This document shows positions 1-9,253 of a stretch of DNA of 64,000 nucleotides, in pieces. Within the stretch, counting starts at the first letter, position 1. Each line of letters starts with the position of its first letter. The position numbers and the translations under genes are program-made. The DNA is from Clostridium sp. E02. GTDB lineage: Bacteria > Bacillota > Clostridia > Lachnospirales > Lachnospiraceae. A model generated the notes under the pieces. It made no database searches and was not told where the DNA came from. It saw nothing but the letters and a program-made list of their open reading frames with translations. Location: positions 91,678 through 155,677 of the forward strand of contig NZ_RJLQ01000010.1 of the NCBI RefSeq assembly GCF_003833015.1, in the 5' to 3' direction.

Positions 1-896
1 TCTAGTCTCTCTGGGCTGGCTCCATTGCTTTCTAGTAGTTTTTTCAACTGATAAGTATCTAGCGTAAATGGATCTGCCTCGTCTTTTGTTTCTTCTATTA
101 TTTCATTTAAATTCTCATGAAGATTTTTTATCGTTTCAAAGTCACATTGTTCTCCCAGAGTCTCTTCTATCATTGCCTGAAAGGTCTCTTTTTGGCTTTT
201 GGCTGTCATGGGCATAACACAGCCTAGCAATTCATCCACCAAACGCTCTGGAATTTGCTCTGGATTTTTAGAATAATACATAATTCCATGAATGTCAGTA
301 TTCCGATCCGTAAAGGCAGGAAATAAAAAACCAGTATCTGGGGCTTCCACGATCCAGTCTCTGTTTCTATTTTGGATGACATTTGCTTCCGTATTATAAC
401 ATAGACCAGCCTTTGAAAGTTTCACCGGGCAGATGGCACACTGTATAAACTCATACACAAAATCTGATGCGTCAAACATCTCTATGCCATCGGTAGATTT
501 TGAAGGGATATCATACGCGCTATGAATTAATATAATATAGTAATTTTCCCCATAATCGTAACTTGCAATTACATTGTCATAGAATTCTTCAATCAATGTA
601 TCGTCCTTCAACTGACTATCCCGCAATTTTAAAAGTAGATGTTGCGTTCCACCTTCTGCCTCTGTATGAAGAGGAAACTCCATATTGATCAGATTTTTCC
701 CAATGGTCCCGGAGAGTGTCCCCTTGAAAATGGTAAAGTATTTAAAAGCTTCATCTTCTGGAAGGGATAGAAATGCCTCCTTAAGTTCTGTTCTTTTGTT
801 TTTTTCCGCATCCACATAACAGCCGCAAATACGGCTGATGGCGCAGTTTGCCGGTGTGTAAAGCTTTTTAATTTCATTCGCTTCTTTCTTATTCAT
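1..896 (-). CDS. DUF4317 family protein, 3' end cut off by the window edge
   Basis: The frame is open from an ATG at 894-896 (reverse strand) to base 1 without a stop, so at least 298 residues are visible and the C-terminus is missing. The ATG is preceded by an AGGAG ribosome binding site. The N-terminus (MNKKEANEIKKLYTP) is followed by a Cys pair in the stretch CAISRICGCYVD. The central part is a long acidic mixed alpha/beta region. This matches the DUF4317 family, which is found almost only in Clostridia and has no established function. No signal peptide or membrane segment is visible, so it is probably cytoplasmic. It is transcribed in the same direction as the ABC transporter upstream, but a strong hairpin separates them, so it is likely its own unit. 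Confidence 0.75.
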   Translation of the reverse strand, partial: MNKKEANEIKKLYTPANCAISRICGCYVDAEKNKRTELKEAFLSLPEDEAFKYFTIFKGTLSGTIGKNLINMEFPLHTEAEGGTQHLLLKLRDSQLKDDTLIEEFYDNVIASYDYGENYYIILIHSAYDIPSKSTDGIEMFDASDFVYEFIQCAICPVKLSKAGLCYNTEANVIQNRNRDWIVEAPDTGFLFPAFTDRNTDIHGIMYYSKNPEQIPERLVDELLGCVMPMTAKSQKETFQAMIEETLGEQCDFETIKNLHENLNEIIEETKDEADPFTLDTYQLKKLLESNGASPERL

Positions 897-942
897 ACTT
901 TTATGTTCTCCTATTCTATCAAGTTATAGTATCATGGACAGA

Positions 943-984
943 ACGGGAAAGCCCACAGACCAACCGGTCAGTGAGCTTTCCTGT
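943..984. terminator. Strong stem-loop between DUF4317 gene and transporter operon
   Basis: An imperfect 16-bp stem (946-961 with 966-981) with the four-base loop aacc extends a few pairs further on each side. It lies downstream of the transporter's last gene on the minus strand. The T-tract is poor, so termination is an inference from position and stem strength. Confidence 0.5.
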
Positions 985-1041
985 CTAGAAATTTCTTGGT
1001 TATTATACCATATTTTCCATAGGCTTACAACTAAATCCTCC

Positions 1042-1911
1042 TTAGATTTTCCCTCCTTCTACGACCAGATTCTCAGGATTAATTTCATCTCCATAGACTG
1101 GTTTTAATGTTTCTTCAAAATCTTTATGGAAAAACTGTTCTTCTGCCAAAGACTCGATTTCTGAATTAATCCATTCCAAAAGCTGTGTGTTCCCTTTTTG
1201 TACAGCCGGTGCAATGGTGTCTAGATTTCCTATGGATGGAATCCCCACTGTAAATCCCTGATTTTGCAATGCCCAGGCAAGAACTTCTGTATTGTCTGTG
1301 GAGAATCCATCTCCTCTGCCATCTGCCAGAGCGTCATAGGCTTCCTGATATTCATCGAACTTTAAAAGCTTTATTTCTGGATGATTTTTTGAAAAATAGG
1401 TTTCAGCCGTGGTTCCTTTCACCACAATCAACGTCTTATCCTTCAACTGGGAGGGTTCTGAAACCATAGCCGAATTAGGTGACACCACTCCCAAAGCCAC
1501 TTTCATATAAGGAAGTGCAAAATCCACTTGTTCTTTTCTGTCGTCCGTCACTGTGAAATTAGCAAGAATCACATCTACTTTTGCTGATTTTAAATACTCT
1601 ACCCGGCTGGCGGCTTCTACATAAACAAATTCCACCTTATCTTCACTTCCCAAAAGATCTTTTGCCAATCTTTTTCCGAAGTATACGTCATAGCCTTTTA
1701 TCTCTCCAGAAGAATCAACATACCCAAATGGATTTTTATCGCTAAAAACCCCGATCTTAATGGTTCCTGACTCTTTAATCTCCTCAAGTGTTCTTGCATT
1801 CGCACTGGCCCCTGATGTGGTTGATTCCTTTGCCTGACTGCAGCCCGCTATCAAACTTACTGTCATGGTAATTAAAACAATGGCCCCAAATATTCTTTTT
1901 TTCATCCTCAT
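1042..1911 (-). CDS. Amino acid ABC transporter substrate-binding lipoprotein, CjaA/PEB1-like (probably cysteine)
   Basis: Family 3 extracellular solute-binding protein of 289 aa. It has a lipoprotein signal with lipobox LIAGC (Cys24) and would be anchored outside the membrane. It delivers a polar amino acid to the two permeases encoded upstream. The segment around residues 115-145 (NFTVTDDRKEQVDFALPYMK) is the typical signature of the PEB1/CjaA group, whose members bind Asp/Glu or cysteine. A cysteine role is inferred from this similarity and from the nearby sulfur-assimilation operon. The gene is last in its four-gene operon, 12 bases after the ATPase, although in many operons of this type the binding protein comes first. 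Confidence 0.85.
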   Translation of the reverse strand: MRMKKRIFGAIVLITMTVSLIAGCSQAKESTTSGASANARTLEEIKESGTIKIGVFSDKNPFGYVDSSGEIKGYDVYFGKRLAKDLLGSEDKVEFVYVEAASRVEYLKSAKVDVILANFTVTDDRKEQVDFALPYMKVALGVVSPNSAMVSEPSQLKDKTLIVVKGTTAETYFSKNHPEIKLLKFDEYQEAYDALADGRGDGFSTDNTEVLAWALQNQGFTVGIPSIGNLDTIAPAVQKGNTQLLEWINSEIESLAEEQFFHKDFEETLKPVYGDEINPENLVVEGGKI

Positions 1912-1923
1912 TTTCTCCTTTTC

Positions 1924-2676
1924 TTATGATTCATAATGAAATGTATTTAAAAATTGTTTTGCGCGTTCTGTTTGTGGAGCATTAAAAAATGTTATAGGAT
2001 CGCTTTCTTCCACTACAAGTCCCTGATCCAGAAACAGAATCCGGTCAGCAACTGCCTTTGCAAAATCCATCTCATGGGTGACAATCACCATTGTCATCCC
2101 TTCTTTTGCCAGCTTTAATACCACTTGTAATACCTCGCGGACCATCTCCGGATCGAGTGCTGCTGTAATCTCATCAAGAAGCAAGACTTCTGGATGCATC
2201 AAAAGTGCTCTTACAATGGCTACTCTCTGTTTTTGACCTCCTGACAACTGCCTGGGATAAGCATCTTTTTTTGCAAGAAGTCCCACCCGGTCAAGTAGTT
2301 TCTCTGCTTCCCGAACCACTTCCTTTTTCTCTCTTTTTTGAACTTTTAAAGGTGCCAGTGTTAGGTTCCCGAGAACTGTCATATGAGGAAATAAATCATA
2401 GCTTTGAAAAACCATTCCAATCTTCTGCCTGATTTCATAACCATCTTGTTGATTCTGCTCAATCATCTTATCTTCAAACTGAATGATTCCAGAATCAATC
2501 GGCTCCAACAGATTCAGGCAACGCAAAAAAGTACTCTTTCCACACCCAGAAGGACCAATGACCACAGCAACCTCTCCTTTTTTCAAAGAAAAAGATATCC
2601 CATTTAAGACTGGCTGCCCATTTTCATAGGATTTTTTTAATTTTTCTGTCTTTAAAATCTCTCTTTGTTCCATCAT
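1924..2676 (-). CDS. Polar amino acid ABC transporter ATP-binding protein
   Basis: ABC ATPase of 250 aa that powers the permease pair upstream. Walker A is GPSGCGKS near residue 42 and the signature motif is LSGGQKQRV. Walker B is followed by DEITAALDP, where the usual Pro after Asp-Glu is Ile, a mild deviation. The switch His is present in VTHEMDF. Its ATG overlaps the stop of the preceding permease by four bases (ATGA), which indicates translational coupling. It belongs to the HisP/GlnQ (PAAT) subfamily, cytoplasmic and membrane-associated. The substrate is set by the binding protein downstream. Confidence 0.92.
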   Translation of the reverse strand: MMEQREILKTEKLKKSYENGQPVLNGISFSLKKGEVAVVIGPSGCGKSTFLRCLNLLEPIDSGIIQFEDKMIEQNQQDGYEIRQKIGMVFQSYDLFPHMTVLGNLTLAPLKVQKREKKEVVREAEKLLDRVGLLAKKDAYPRQLSGGQKQRVAIVRALLMHPEVLLLDEITAALDPEMVREVLQVVLKLAKEGMTMVIVTHEMDFAKAVADRILFLDQGLVVEESDPITFFNAPQTERAKQFLNTFHYES

Positions 2677-3353
2677 GAATCCCTCAACTTTTTCTCAAAT
2701 AGAGCTGACGCTCTGGAAAATGGATAGCAGGCTGCAAAATACAAAATAAAGATTGCTCCATATACCCATAAAGCCGCATCCGGAATGGCGAATCTGGATG
2801 CATCAATCATCTGTTTCCCAACCTTAACCACTTCAACAACACCGATCAGCACCACAAGAGAGGTGGTTTTAATCATGCGAGTCAGCAAATTCATCACAGA
2901 CGGCAGAAGTCTTTTGAAAATTTGAGGAATCAGAATAAATTGGTACACTTGGTTCCTGGTCATTCCAAGCGCCACCCCACTATGTAACTGATGTATGGGA
3001 ATTGATTCTAACGCACTTCGAACCAGGTCCCCCATCTCCGCTGCTCCCCAAAATGTAAATACAATCACGGCTGCCATATCTCCGGAAAGATTTACTTTCC
3101 AGTGTTTGGCGGCTCCAAAGTAAACCAAAAACAACAACACAAGTGGAGGCATAATCCGTACTACTTCCAGGTAGAGACGACTTAAAAATCGTATGGTCTT
3201 TTTCTTACTGGTCATAATTAATCCCATGAATATCCCAAGGACAATGGATAAAATCATGGATATCCCTGCAATTCTAAGTGAAATCCATAGTCCTCCCAGA
3301 AGCCTTAAAAAATTATTTCCCTGAAATAAGATTCGAATCCCCAAATGTTCCAT
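2673..3353 (-). CDS. Polar amino acid ABC transporter permease (second)
   Basis: His/Glu/Gln/Arg/opine-type inner-membrane permease of 226 aa with about five hydrophobic segments. A conserved EAA-like loop lies around residues 120-140 (the SALESIPIHQLHSGVALGM stretch), which contacts the ATPase. The ATG at 3351-3353 is supported by an AGAAAGGAGG site seven bases upstream. It therefore starts 41 bases inside the end of the first permease gene. It probably forms a heterodimeric channel with that protein. Confidence 0.88.
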   Translation of the reverse strand: MEHLGIRILFQGNNFLRLLGGLWISLRIAGISMILSIVLGIFMGLIMTSKKKTIRFLSRLYLEVVRIMPPLVLLFLVYFGAAKHWKVNLSGDMAAVIVFTFWGAAEMGDLVRSALESIPIHQLHSGVALGMTRNQVYQFILIPQIFKRLLPSVMNLLTRMIKTTSLVVLIGVVEVVKVGKQMIDASRFAIPDAALWVYGAIFILYFAACYPFSRASALFEKKLRDS

Positions 3354-3993
3354 ATCGAACCCTCCTTTCTATCCAAGTACAAAGCAACGATATGGGTAGT
3401 AGAATAATCAAATATGCAACCACCAATAGAAATAGTGCCTCATCTGTCTTGTAGTAAATCCCAATCAGATCCTTGGCTACAAACATAAGATCTGCCAAAG
3501 CCACTGCACTAAACACCGATGTTTCTTTTACGAGAAATATGATGTTTGCACAAAATACCGGTATGGATGTGGCAACTGCCTGGGGCAATATAATAAATTG
3601 AAAAATCTGCCCTTTCGTAAGACCAAGACTGAATCCAGAATCTGACTGGATCTTTGGCACTTGTTCTAGTCCGCTTCGAAACGCCTCAGCCATGTAACTA
3701 CCTCCTAAAAAGCCAAGCCCTGTTATCGCACAAATTTCAGAACTTAATACGATTCCTAATTTAGGAAGGCCAAAATACAAGAAAAAAAGCTGAATGAGCA
3801 AAGGTGTATTTCTGGAAATCTCGATGTATCCGTTCACCACCCCTTTTAATAAGGGGATATGAAACTGTTTGACCATACTGCAAATAAGACCAACCACCAT
3901 TGACCATGCAATTCCGAAAAAGGAGATTCGAAGAGTCAGTAAAGCCGCATGAACATAAAGTGGTGCATTGGTGCGTATAAATTCAAAATCCAT
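3313..3993 (-). CDS. Polar amino acid ABC transporter permease (first), operon start
   Basis: PAAT-type permease of 226 aa. It has hydrophobic segments throughout and the EAA loop AEAFRSGLEQVPKIQSDSG, where the paired permease has SALESIPIHQLHSG. The ATG has a GGGAGA site. It is the first gene of the four-gene minus-strand operon (permease, permease, ATPase, binding protein), so the operon promoter should lie in 3994-4130. The two permeases are similar in length but clearly diverged, consistent with a heterodimer. Confidence 0.88.
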   Translation of the reverse strand: MDFEFIRTNAPLYVHAALLTLRISFFGIAWSMVVGLICSMVKQFHIPLLKGVVNGYIEISRNTPLLIQLFFLYFGLPKLGIVLSSEICAITGLGFLGGSYMAEAFRSGLEQVPKIQSDSGFSLGLTKGQIFQFIILPQAVATSIPVFCANIIFLVKETSVFSAVALADLMFVAKDLIGIYYKTDEALFLLVVAYLIILLPISLLCTWIERRVRYGTFGDSNLISGK

Positions 3994-4039
3994 ATTTTAT
4001 CTCCCTTACGCTAATCTGGATAAAGGAAAAGCTTTCCTC

Positions 4040-4085
4040 TTCCCTATATACATACTATACATGTATGTTAATATACTATGAACCG
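4040..4085 (-). promoter_or_regulatory. Possible operator/promoter of the amino acid transporter operon
   Basis: Upstream of the first permease the minus strand contains an inverted pair ACATAC / GTATGT separated by seven bases within a very AT-rich stretch with several TATA-like hexamers. The dyad is clear. Its role as an operator is inferred only from its position. Confidence 0.3.
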
Positions 4086-4152
4086 TTTTTTTTGTCAATA
4101 CATTATTTTCAATTTTTTTCAACGCATCTCCTGCTGAAGCAATTCCCCATAC

Positions 4153-4198
4153 AATAAAAAATCCAGGAAAATAGATTTTACTATTTCCCGGATTCTAT
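4153..4198 (-). terminator. Terminator of the dCache chemoreceptor gene
   Basis: On the minus strand AATCCGGGAAATAG and CTATTTTCCTGGATT form a stem (4160-4194) followed directly by a T-rich tail. It lies just beyond the chemoreceptor stop codon. Confidence 0.8.
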
Positions 4199-4223
4199 AA
4201 TATTAAAATCAATTTGAATGATT

Positions 4224-6170
4224 CTACGCATCTGCGTCCGTTAAACGGAATTCTTGAATCATCTTTTTTAGTTGTTCCATCTGACTTAAAAGTTCTTCGC
4301 TTGTAGCCGCACTCTCTTCCGCAGTTGCTGAATTGGATTGTGTTACTGTAGAAATCCGCTGCATTCCTTCTTCTAGTTCCCAAACACTGTCTGATTGTCT
4401 TTTTAAGGATTCTGATACCTTAGATACCAGACTGTCAATGGTGTTGGTCTGCTCTACGATTTTTTGGAACACTTCTGCTGATTTCTCAGTGTTATGTTTT
4501 CCCTCTTCCACGGAAGCTATGGTACGGTTGATTAATTGAGTTGTCTGTTTTGCAGCCTCTGCGCTCTTCCCTGCCAGTTCTCGTACTTCATCGGCAACTA
4601 CGGAAAAACCTTTCCCCGCTTCTCCAGCCCGTGCTGCTTCAATCGCTGCATTTAACGCAAGAATATTGGTCTGAAATGCAATATCATCTATAATGCGGAT
4701 AATGCTTTGAATTTGCTTCGCAGAGTCATCAATACTGCCCATGGATGTTAACAAACGATTCATCTCTTCATTTCCCTGAGTGGTCTCTAGGAGTGCGGAC
4801 TCTGTTGCACTCTTGATGGTAAGGGAATATTCTGCACTGTCCTTTATATGACCAGAAACCATCTCAAGTGCTCTTGAAAGGCTTTCCGTCGTCGCTGCCT
4901 GTTCGGAAGAATTATCCGCTAGATTTTGACCACTTATGGCAACCTGCTCCGAACCTTCACCAACCTGTTCCGATGCATTGGATATATGTTTCAAAGTCGT
5001 ATTTAAAGAGGTAAGAATTTCTTCTAAAGCAGTCTGCATGGGAATAAAATCACCCATATACCGCACGGAACTTTTGACCGTTAGATCTTTCTTTGCCACT
5101 GCGCTTAACACCTGCGATATATCTACAATATACGAACGAAGTCCATGTATTGTCTTTTGTAACGCCAGAATCAAACGGGCGATTTCATCTTTGCCTTTCG
5201 TCAGTTCAACATCCTCTTTGAGATCTCCTTTTGCCAACCGTTCAATCCGCTGTGTTGCTAAAAGTATGGGGCTTGTGATTCTTCTTGCAAAAACTCCAGT
5301 AACCAAGATAGAAACAATCAAAAGTACCAAACCTGCCGCCACACAAAATATGAGTGTCAAACGAATATTATCTTCAATCTGAGAAAGAGGGGTGGTCACT
5401 GCTACCGACCAACCTTCCGGGCCTCCTAAGGGAGTATATCCAACCAAACGTCGTACTCCTTTATAAAAACTAAAGCCAGTCCCTTTCTTTCCTGCCATCA
5501 TCTGCTTAAAAATGGCAGCAGTAGGCGCATAGGAAGAATCCTTTTTCGCTAATTCCATATAATCCTTTGGATGGGAAACGTTCTCTTCCGTTGGATGAAT
5601 CACAGTAAGTCCCCTGCTGTTAATCACGAATGCATATCCGCTTTCCCCAATCTTGATTTTAGTCAGCTCGTCACTGATCACTTTGTAAGGCAAAACTCCA
5701 TAAAGAACCTTACCTGTCTTTCCAATGGGAGCTCCTATGTAAAGAATCAGCTGATTGTCTTCATCAAGAATTGGATCAGAAATATAAGGGGTTCCTTGTT
5801 TTGCCTGTAAAAAAAAGTCCTGATCCTTAATCGCATCCTTTTTGTCATTGACACCACTGGTGTCTGCAATGGTTATATAATCAAACCCCGATGCATCTGC
5901 TTCTTCTTTTAAAAGACGTTTTCTCTCCGACTCACTGGTTCCATCTGTCAAAAAACGTTTCGAAGCCGTATTCTTCATCGTATTGCGATATATATTCAGC
6001 ACAGAATCAATTCCTTGCTGATAAGATTCCGCAAGATAAGAAGAATTTTTCTTAGCCTCTTCTATCGAACTTTGATAGTATAGAATCGATGTAACTGCAG
6101 TCAATAGAATGATTGTAAACGCTAAAATTATAGAATTAAAAAGTAAAAGCTTACTCTTTAAATATTTCAT
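4224..6170 (-). CDS. Methyl-accepting chemotaxis protein with dCache sensor
   Basis: Transmembrane chemoreceptor of 648 aa. It has a first membrane segment at about residues 8-30 and an extracellular double-Cache domain (roughly 35-280, with the Cache signature GYAFVINSRG). A second membrane segment, a HAMP region and the cytoplasmic signalling domain with the MCP hairpin tip ([20 protein letters not shown]) follow. The start is the ATG of MKYLKSKLLLF, which has a GGAGGAGG site ten bases upstream. The longer open frame has 35 extra residues without a membrane signal. There is no C-terminal CheR/CheB pentapeptide. It is a single gene with its own terminator. Cache receptors usually bind small metabolites such as amino acids, but the ligand cannot be told here. 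Confidence 0.9.
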   Translation of the reverse strand: MKYLKSKLLLFNSIILAFTIILLTAVTSILYYQSSIEEAKKNSSYLAESYQQGIDSVLNIYRNTMKNTASKRFLTDGTSESERKRLLKEEADASGFDYITIADTSGVNDKKDAIKDQDFFLQAKQGTPYISDPILDEDNQLILYIGAPIGKTGKVLYGVLPYKVISDELTKIKIGESGYAFVINSRGLTVIHPTEENVSHPKDYMELAKKDSSYAPTAAIFKQMMAGKKGTGFSFYKGVRRLVGYTPLGGPEGWSVAVTTPLSQIEDNIRLTLIFCVAAGLVLLIVSILVTGVFARRITSPILLATQRIERLAKGDLKEDVELTKGKDEIARLILALQKTIHGLRSYIVDISQVLSAVAKKDLTVKSSVRYMGDFIPMQTALEEILTSLNTTLKHISNASEQVGEGSEQVAISGQNLADNSSEQAATTESLSRALEMVSGHIKDSAEYSLTIKSATESALLETTQGNEEMNRLLTSMGSIDDSAKQIQSIIRIIDDIAFQTNILALNAAIEAARAGEAGKGFSVVADEVRELAGKSAEAAKQTTQLINRTIASVEEGKHNTEKSAEVFQKIVEQTNTIDSLVSKVSESLKRQSDSVWELEEGMQRISTVTQSNSATAEESAATSEELLSQMEQLKKMIQEFRLTDADA

Positions 6171-6335
6171 AATAACAATTGCCTCCTCCACCTGTGTTCT
6201 GCAAACCATACCAATCAAACGAATACTTTGCAGACAAAAGGACATAATTCTTCCTTTTTCTACATTATAATCCATTCTTTACCAGGTGTCAAAAGAGTTT
6301 CTAATTAATATTTGATAAAATTTCTCTATTGCATT

Positions 6336-6361
6336 TTCATGAAAAAACTTTTTTTCATGAA
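6336..6361. terminator. Perfect hairpin at the end of the sulfate operon
   Basis: A 12-base inverted repeat (TTCATGAAAAAA / TTTTTTCATGAA) overlaps the cysN stop codon. The T-run lies inside the stem and not after it, so its strength as a terminator is uncertain. Confidence 0.5.
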
Positions 6362-8028
6362 CTAAATACGATTTTTCGATACGGTTCAAATTTTGCCCAT
6401 TTATTCTGAACCTCCAATGTTTTCTCTTGATTTTCTTGCAAGGTATCATGAAGGTATGCTTTTAAGTCCTCCCTTGTATGTATGTTCAAAGTAAATCCCC
6501 TCTTATCAAGGACCGGTAATCCCCCAAACTCATAAGCATTGAGAGGAATGATATCGTATACCGTACGGTTTCGGATCAAGACTACAGCATGGTCGGTGGA
6601 TGATATTACGTCAAAATAATCTGGGTAATGGAAGCTGTCCCCCTCCAAAGGAATTAAATCTCCCTGCCGATAGGTTTTTTTCGGTGATTTTTTTCGAAAC
6701 ATAAAATCCTGATCAAGGTTAACATACAATTCCTCAAAAAGAGATCCTCCTGTTTTTAAACCTTCTTTTTGAAAGTATGGTTTTTCCGAAGTCCCCTCCA
6801 CCTTCTCTATTACCCCACAGGCGGAAGTCATATGACTTACCCGATCTATTAATATCAATTCTCCCAGTGTTTTATTTTTCTTAAATTCATCCACAACTAT
6901 GGATTGAGACAGAATAAGAGAACAAGATGCAATCTCATTTTTCATAACAGTATATTCTCTCATATGAGAACCTGTATTCACATCAATCTGATATTCCACT
7001 TCTTTTATAACAGCTGGCACCATTTTAGTTCCCAGTTTTAATAAATATTCGTTCCCACACTGCAGTGGTTCTTCATCCATCCAAAGTAGAGATGCTTTTA
7101 CCTCCTTACTTATAGGTAATTCTTTGTCAGCCAGAATGCATCCCCGGCTAACATCTACTTCCCGATCAAGTCTTATGGTAATTGCCTGACCCGCTCTTGC
7201 CCGATCAACTGACTGATTCCCCATTAACAGACTCTTTACGCAAGCCGTTTCTTTTCCAGGAAGCGCCATTAACTTCTTCCCCACCCAGACCTCTCCGGAT
7301 TCTACCTGCCCCTGAAATCCTCGAAAGTCATGATTTGGTCTGCAGACCCTTTGTATGGGCATATAGAATTCTGAATTTTCTTCTTTTTCTGTCACATCTA
7401 CTTCTTCTAAATAAGAGAGCAAAGGTTCCCCCTGATACCATGGCATATTGGGGGATTTTTTCGTTACATGATCTCCTTTCGTAGCACTAACTGGTATGAC
7501 TGCCACATTTTCCAAGGACAACTCTTTGGTTAGATCTGAAATTACTTTTTTAATTGTTAAAAAGTGCTCCTCCTTGTAATCCGCCAGATCCATTTTGTTC
7601 ACAGCAAATACAAAATGACGGATTCCCATAAGAGAACAGATTCTGGAATGACGTCTGGTCTGAACCAAAACTCCCTGTGTGGCATCTACTAGAATAATTG
7701 CAAGCTGTGCAAAGGAAGCTCCTACCGCCATATTTCTTGTGTATTCTTCGTGCCCAGGAGTGTCCGCAACGATAAAGCTTCTCCGATCTGTGGTAAAATA
7801 GCGGTATGCTACATCAATGGTGATTCCCTGTTCCCGTTCTGCCATTAGACCATCGAGCAACAGAGAATAATCAATCTCCCCCCCTCGTGAACCTACTTTA
7901 CTATCTAAAACCAATGCCTTTTCCTGATCCGCATAGAGAAGTTTGGAATCATATAGGATATGACCGATCAGTGTGGACTTTCCGTCATCCACGCTGCCAC
8001 ATGTAATAAATTTCAGCAATCCATTCAT
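6355..8028 (-). CDS. cysN: Sulfate adenylyltransferase large subunit (GTPase) with unusual C-terminal extension
   Basis: GTPase subunit of ATP sulfurylase (557 aa) that drives adenylyl-sulfate (APS) formation together with CysD. It shows the P-loop GSVDDGKST near residue 12, the G3 motif DTPGHEEYTRNMA and the G4 motif NKMD, followed by EF-Tu-like beta-barrel domains to about residue 430. Usual stand-alone CysN is about 475 aa. Here roughly 90 further residues contain no P-loop, so this is not the CysC APS kinase found fused in CysNC. The ATG overlaps the cysD stop by one base (TAATG), so the two subunits are translationally coupled. It is the last gene of the sulfate operon. Confidence 0.92.
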   Translation of the reverse strand: MNGLLKFITCGSVDDGKSTLIGHILYDSKLLYADQEKALVLDSKVGSRGGEIDYSLLLDGLMAEREQGITIDVAYRYFTTDRRSFIVADTPGHEEYTRNMAVGASFAQLAIILVDATQGVLVQTRRHSRICSLMGIRHFVFAVNKMDLADYKEEHFLTIKKVISDLTKELSLENVAVIPVSATKGDHVTKKSPNMPWYQGEPLLSYLEEVDVTEKEENSEFYMPIQRVCRPNHDFRGFQGQVESGEVWVGKKLMALPGKETACVKSLLMGNQSVDRARAGQAITIRLDREVDVSRGCILADKELPISKEVKASLLWMDEEPLQCGNEYLLKLGTKMVPAVIKEVEYQIDVNTGSHMREYTVMKNEIASCSLILSQSIVVDEFKKNKTLGELILIDRVSHMTSACGVIEKVEGTSEKPYFQKEGLKTGGSLFEELYVNLDQDFMFRKKSPKKTYRQGDLIPLEGDSFHYPDYFDVISSTDHAVVLIRNRTVYDIIPLNAYEFGGLPVLDKRGFTLNIHTREDLKAYLHDTLQENQEKTLEVQNKWAKFEPYRKIVFSS

Positions 8029-8930
8029 TAAAAGTACCCCTCTCTTTTTCTTTTTTCCATACTTGCCGCTCCTCCATCTTTGTCAATAACACGGCTGGTT
8101 CTTTCTGATTCCACGGAGCTTAATGTCTCCTCAATGATCTCGTCTAAGGTTTCTGCATTTGATAATACTCCACCAGAAAGGGGGTAACAGCCAAGCGTAC
8201 GAAAACGGACTTTTTTTATCACCGGTACTTCTCCTGGTTCTAAGCGCATCCGTTCATCGTCTACCATAATAATATCCTGATCCCGGTAAACCACTGGACG
8301 TTCGGCTGCAAAATACAGTGGAACAATGGGAATATTCTCTCGTTTGATATATTGCCAGATATCCGTCTCTGTCCAGTTGGATATGGGGAATACCCGAATG
8401 CTTTCCCCTTTGTATATCTCAGTATTATAAAGGTTCCACATCTCCGGTCTCTGATTTTTAGGGTCCCAGGCATGGGAAGCATTCCGAAACGAAAAAACAC
8501 GCTCCTTAGCACGGCTCTTTTCCTCATCTCTTCTTCCTCCCCCAAATGCTGCTGTAAATCCATATTGGTTTAATGCCTGTTTAAGTGCCTGCGTTTTCAT
8601 AATATCGGTGTAGGAAGAACCGTGATCAAAGGGATTGATTCCCCGCCTCACGCCGTCTTCATTTATGTATTCGATCATTTCGATTCCAAGTTCTCTGGCT
8701 GTTTTGTCCCGGAACTCAATCATCTCTCTAAATTTCCATGTAGTATTAACATGAAGAAATGGAAATGGCGGCTTTTCCGGGTAAAATGCCTTTCTTGCCA
8801 AATGAAGCATAACTGAGCTGTCTTTTCCAATCGAGTAAAGCATTACTGGTTTCTCACATAGAGCCGCAACCTCTCGTATAATATAGATTGATTCTGCTTC
8901 TAGTTCATCTAGATGGGACAATTTTCTCAT
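8028..8930 (-). CDS. cysD: Sulfate adenylyltransferase small subunit
   Basis: Catalytic subunit of ATP sulfurylase (300 aa) that makes APS from ATP and sulfate. It is an N-type PP-loop ATPase: the PP-loop SIGKDSSVM is near residue 33, and the family motifs [16 protein letters not shown] and [14 protein letters not shown] are present. The usual HVDTTWKF reads HVNTTWKF here. The GGGGAGG ribosome site supports the start. It sits between aprB and cysN, so activation (cysDN) and reduction (aprAB) of sulfate are co-expressed. Confidence 0.95.
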   Translation of the reverse strand: MRKLSHLDELEAESIYIIREVAALCEKPVMLYSIGKDSSVMLHLARKAFYPEKPPFPFLHVNTTWKFREMIEFRDKTARELGIEMIEYINEDGVRRGINPFDHGSSYTDIMKTQALKQALNQYGFTAAFGGGRRDEEKSRAKERVFSFRNASHAWDPKNQRPEMWNLYNTEIYKGESIRVFPISNWTETDIWQYIKRENIPIVPLYFAAERPVVYRDQDIIMVDDERMRLEPGEVPVIKKVRFRTLGCYPLSGGVLSNAETLDEIIEETLSSVESERTSRVIDKDGGAASMEKRKREGYF

Positions 8931-8941
8931 AATGACCTCCC

Positions 8942-9253
8942 CTAATATTGATTTGAATTTTTTCGGTTTACATCAATCGTGTTTCTACTTCCATCACTTT
9001 TTACAAAATTCCAATGAATGATCTCTCCCTCTTGCGTAATCGTTAGAGAACTCCCATCTCCACCAATGTCTGCTCCCAGATAAAAGTGAATGGCAAGAAA
9101 CTGACATTCTTTCACGCAAGAAGCACACCCCCAGCAGTCTTTGGGATATTTGATATATGCCTTACCGTCTTTTTCCTGAATCAGACTTCCCGGGCAAACA
9201 TCTTTGCAGGCCATACAGCCCACACATTTTTCTCTCTCAATTCGAATGCTCAT
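8942..9253 (-). CDS. aprB: Adenylylsulfate reductase beta subunit (two 4Fe-4S ferredoxin)
   Basis: Ferredoxin-like electron-transfer subunit of APS reductase (103 aa). Two clusters are visible, [13 protein letters not shown] near residue 10 and [11 protein letters not shown] near residue 42, both C-x2-C-x2-C-x3-C. It passes electrons to the FAD in AprA. It is shorter than dissimilatory AprB (about 150 aa) and lacks much of the long C-terminal tail that wraps AprA in sulfate reducers. The start is set by AAGGAGG and overlaps the end of aprA by 17 bases. Given the operon, an assimilatory role is likely. Confidence 0.85.
   Translation of the reverse strand: MSIRIEREKCVGCMACKDVCPGSLIQEKDGKAYIKYPKDCWGCASCVKECQFLAIHFYLGADIGGDGSSLTITQEGEIIHWNFVKSDGSRNTIDVNRKNSNQY

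Noticed and set aside
4936..5382. 148-codon plus-strand frame within the dCache chemoreceptor gene
   Set aside because: Shadow frame of a well-supported gene, with no ribosome site or family match.
6355..6660. The CysN tail as a fused APS kinase (CysC)
   Set aside because: No Walker A P-loop or other CysC motif is visible in the tail.
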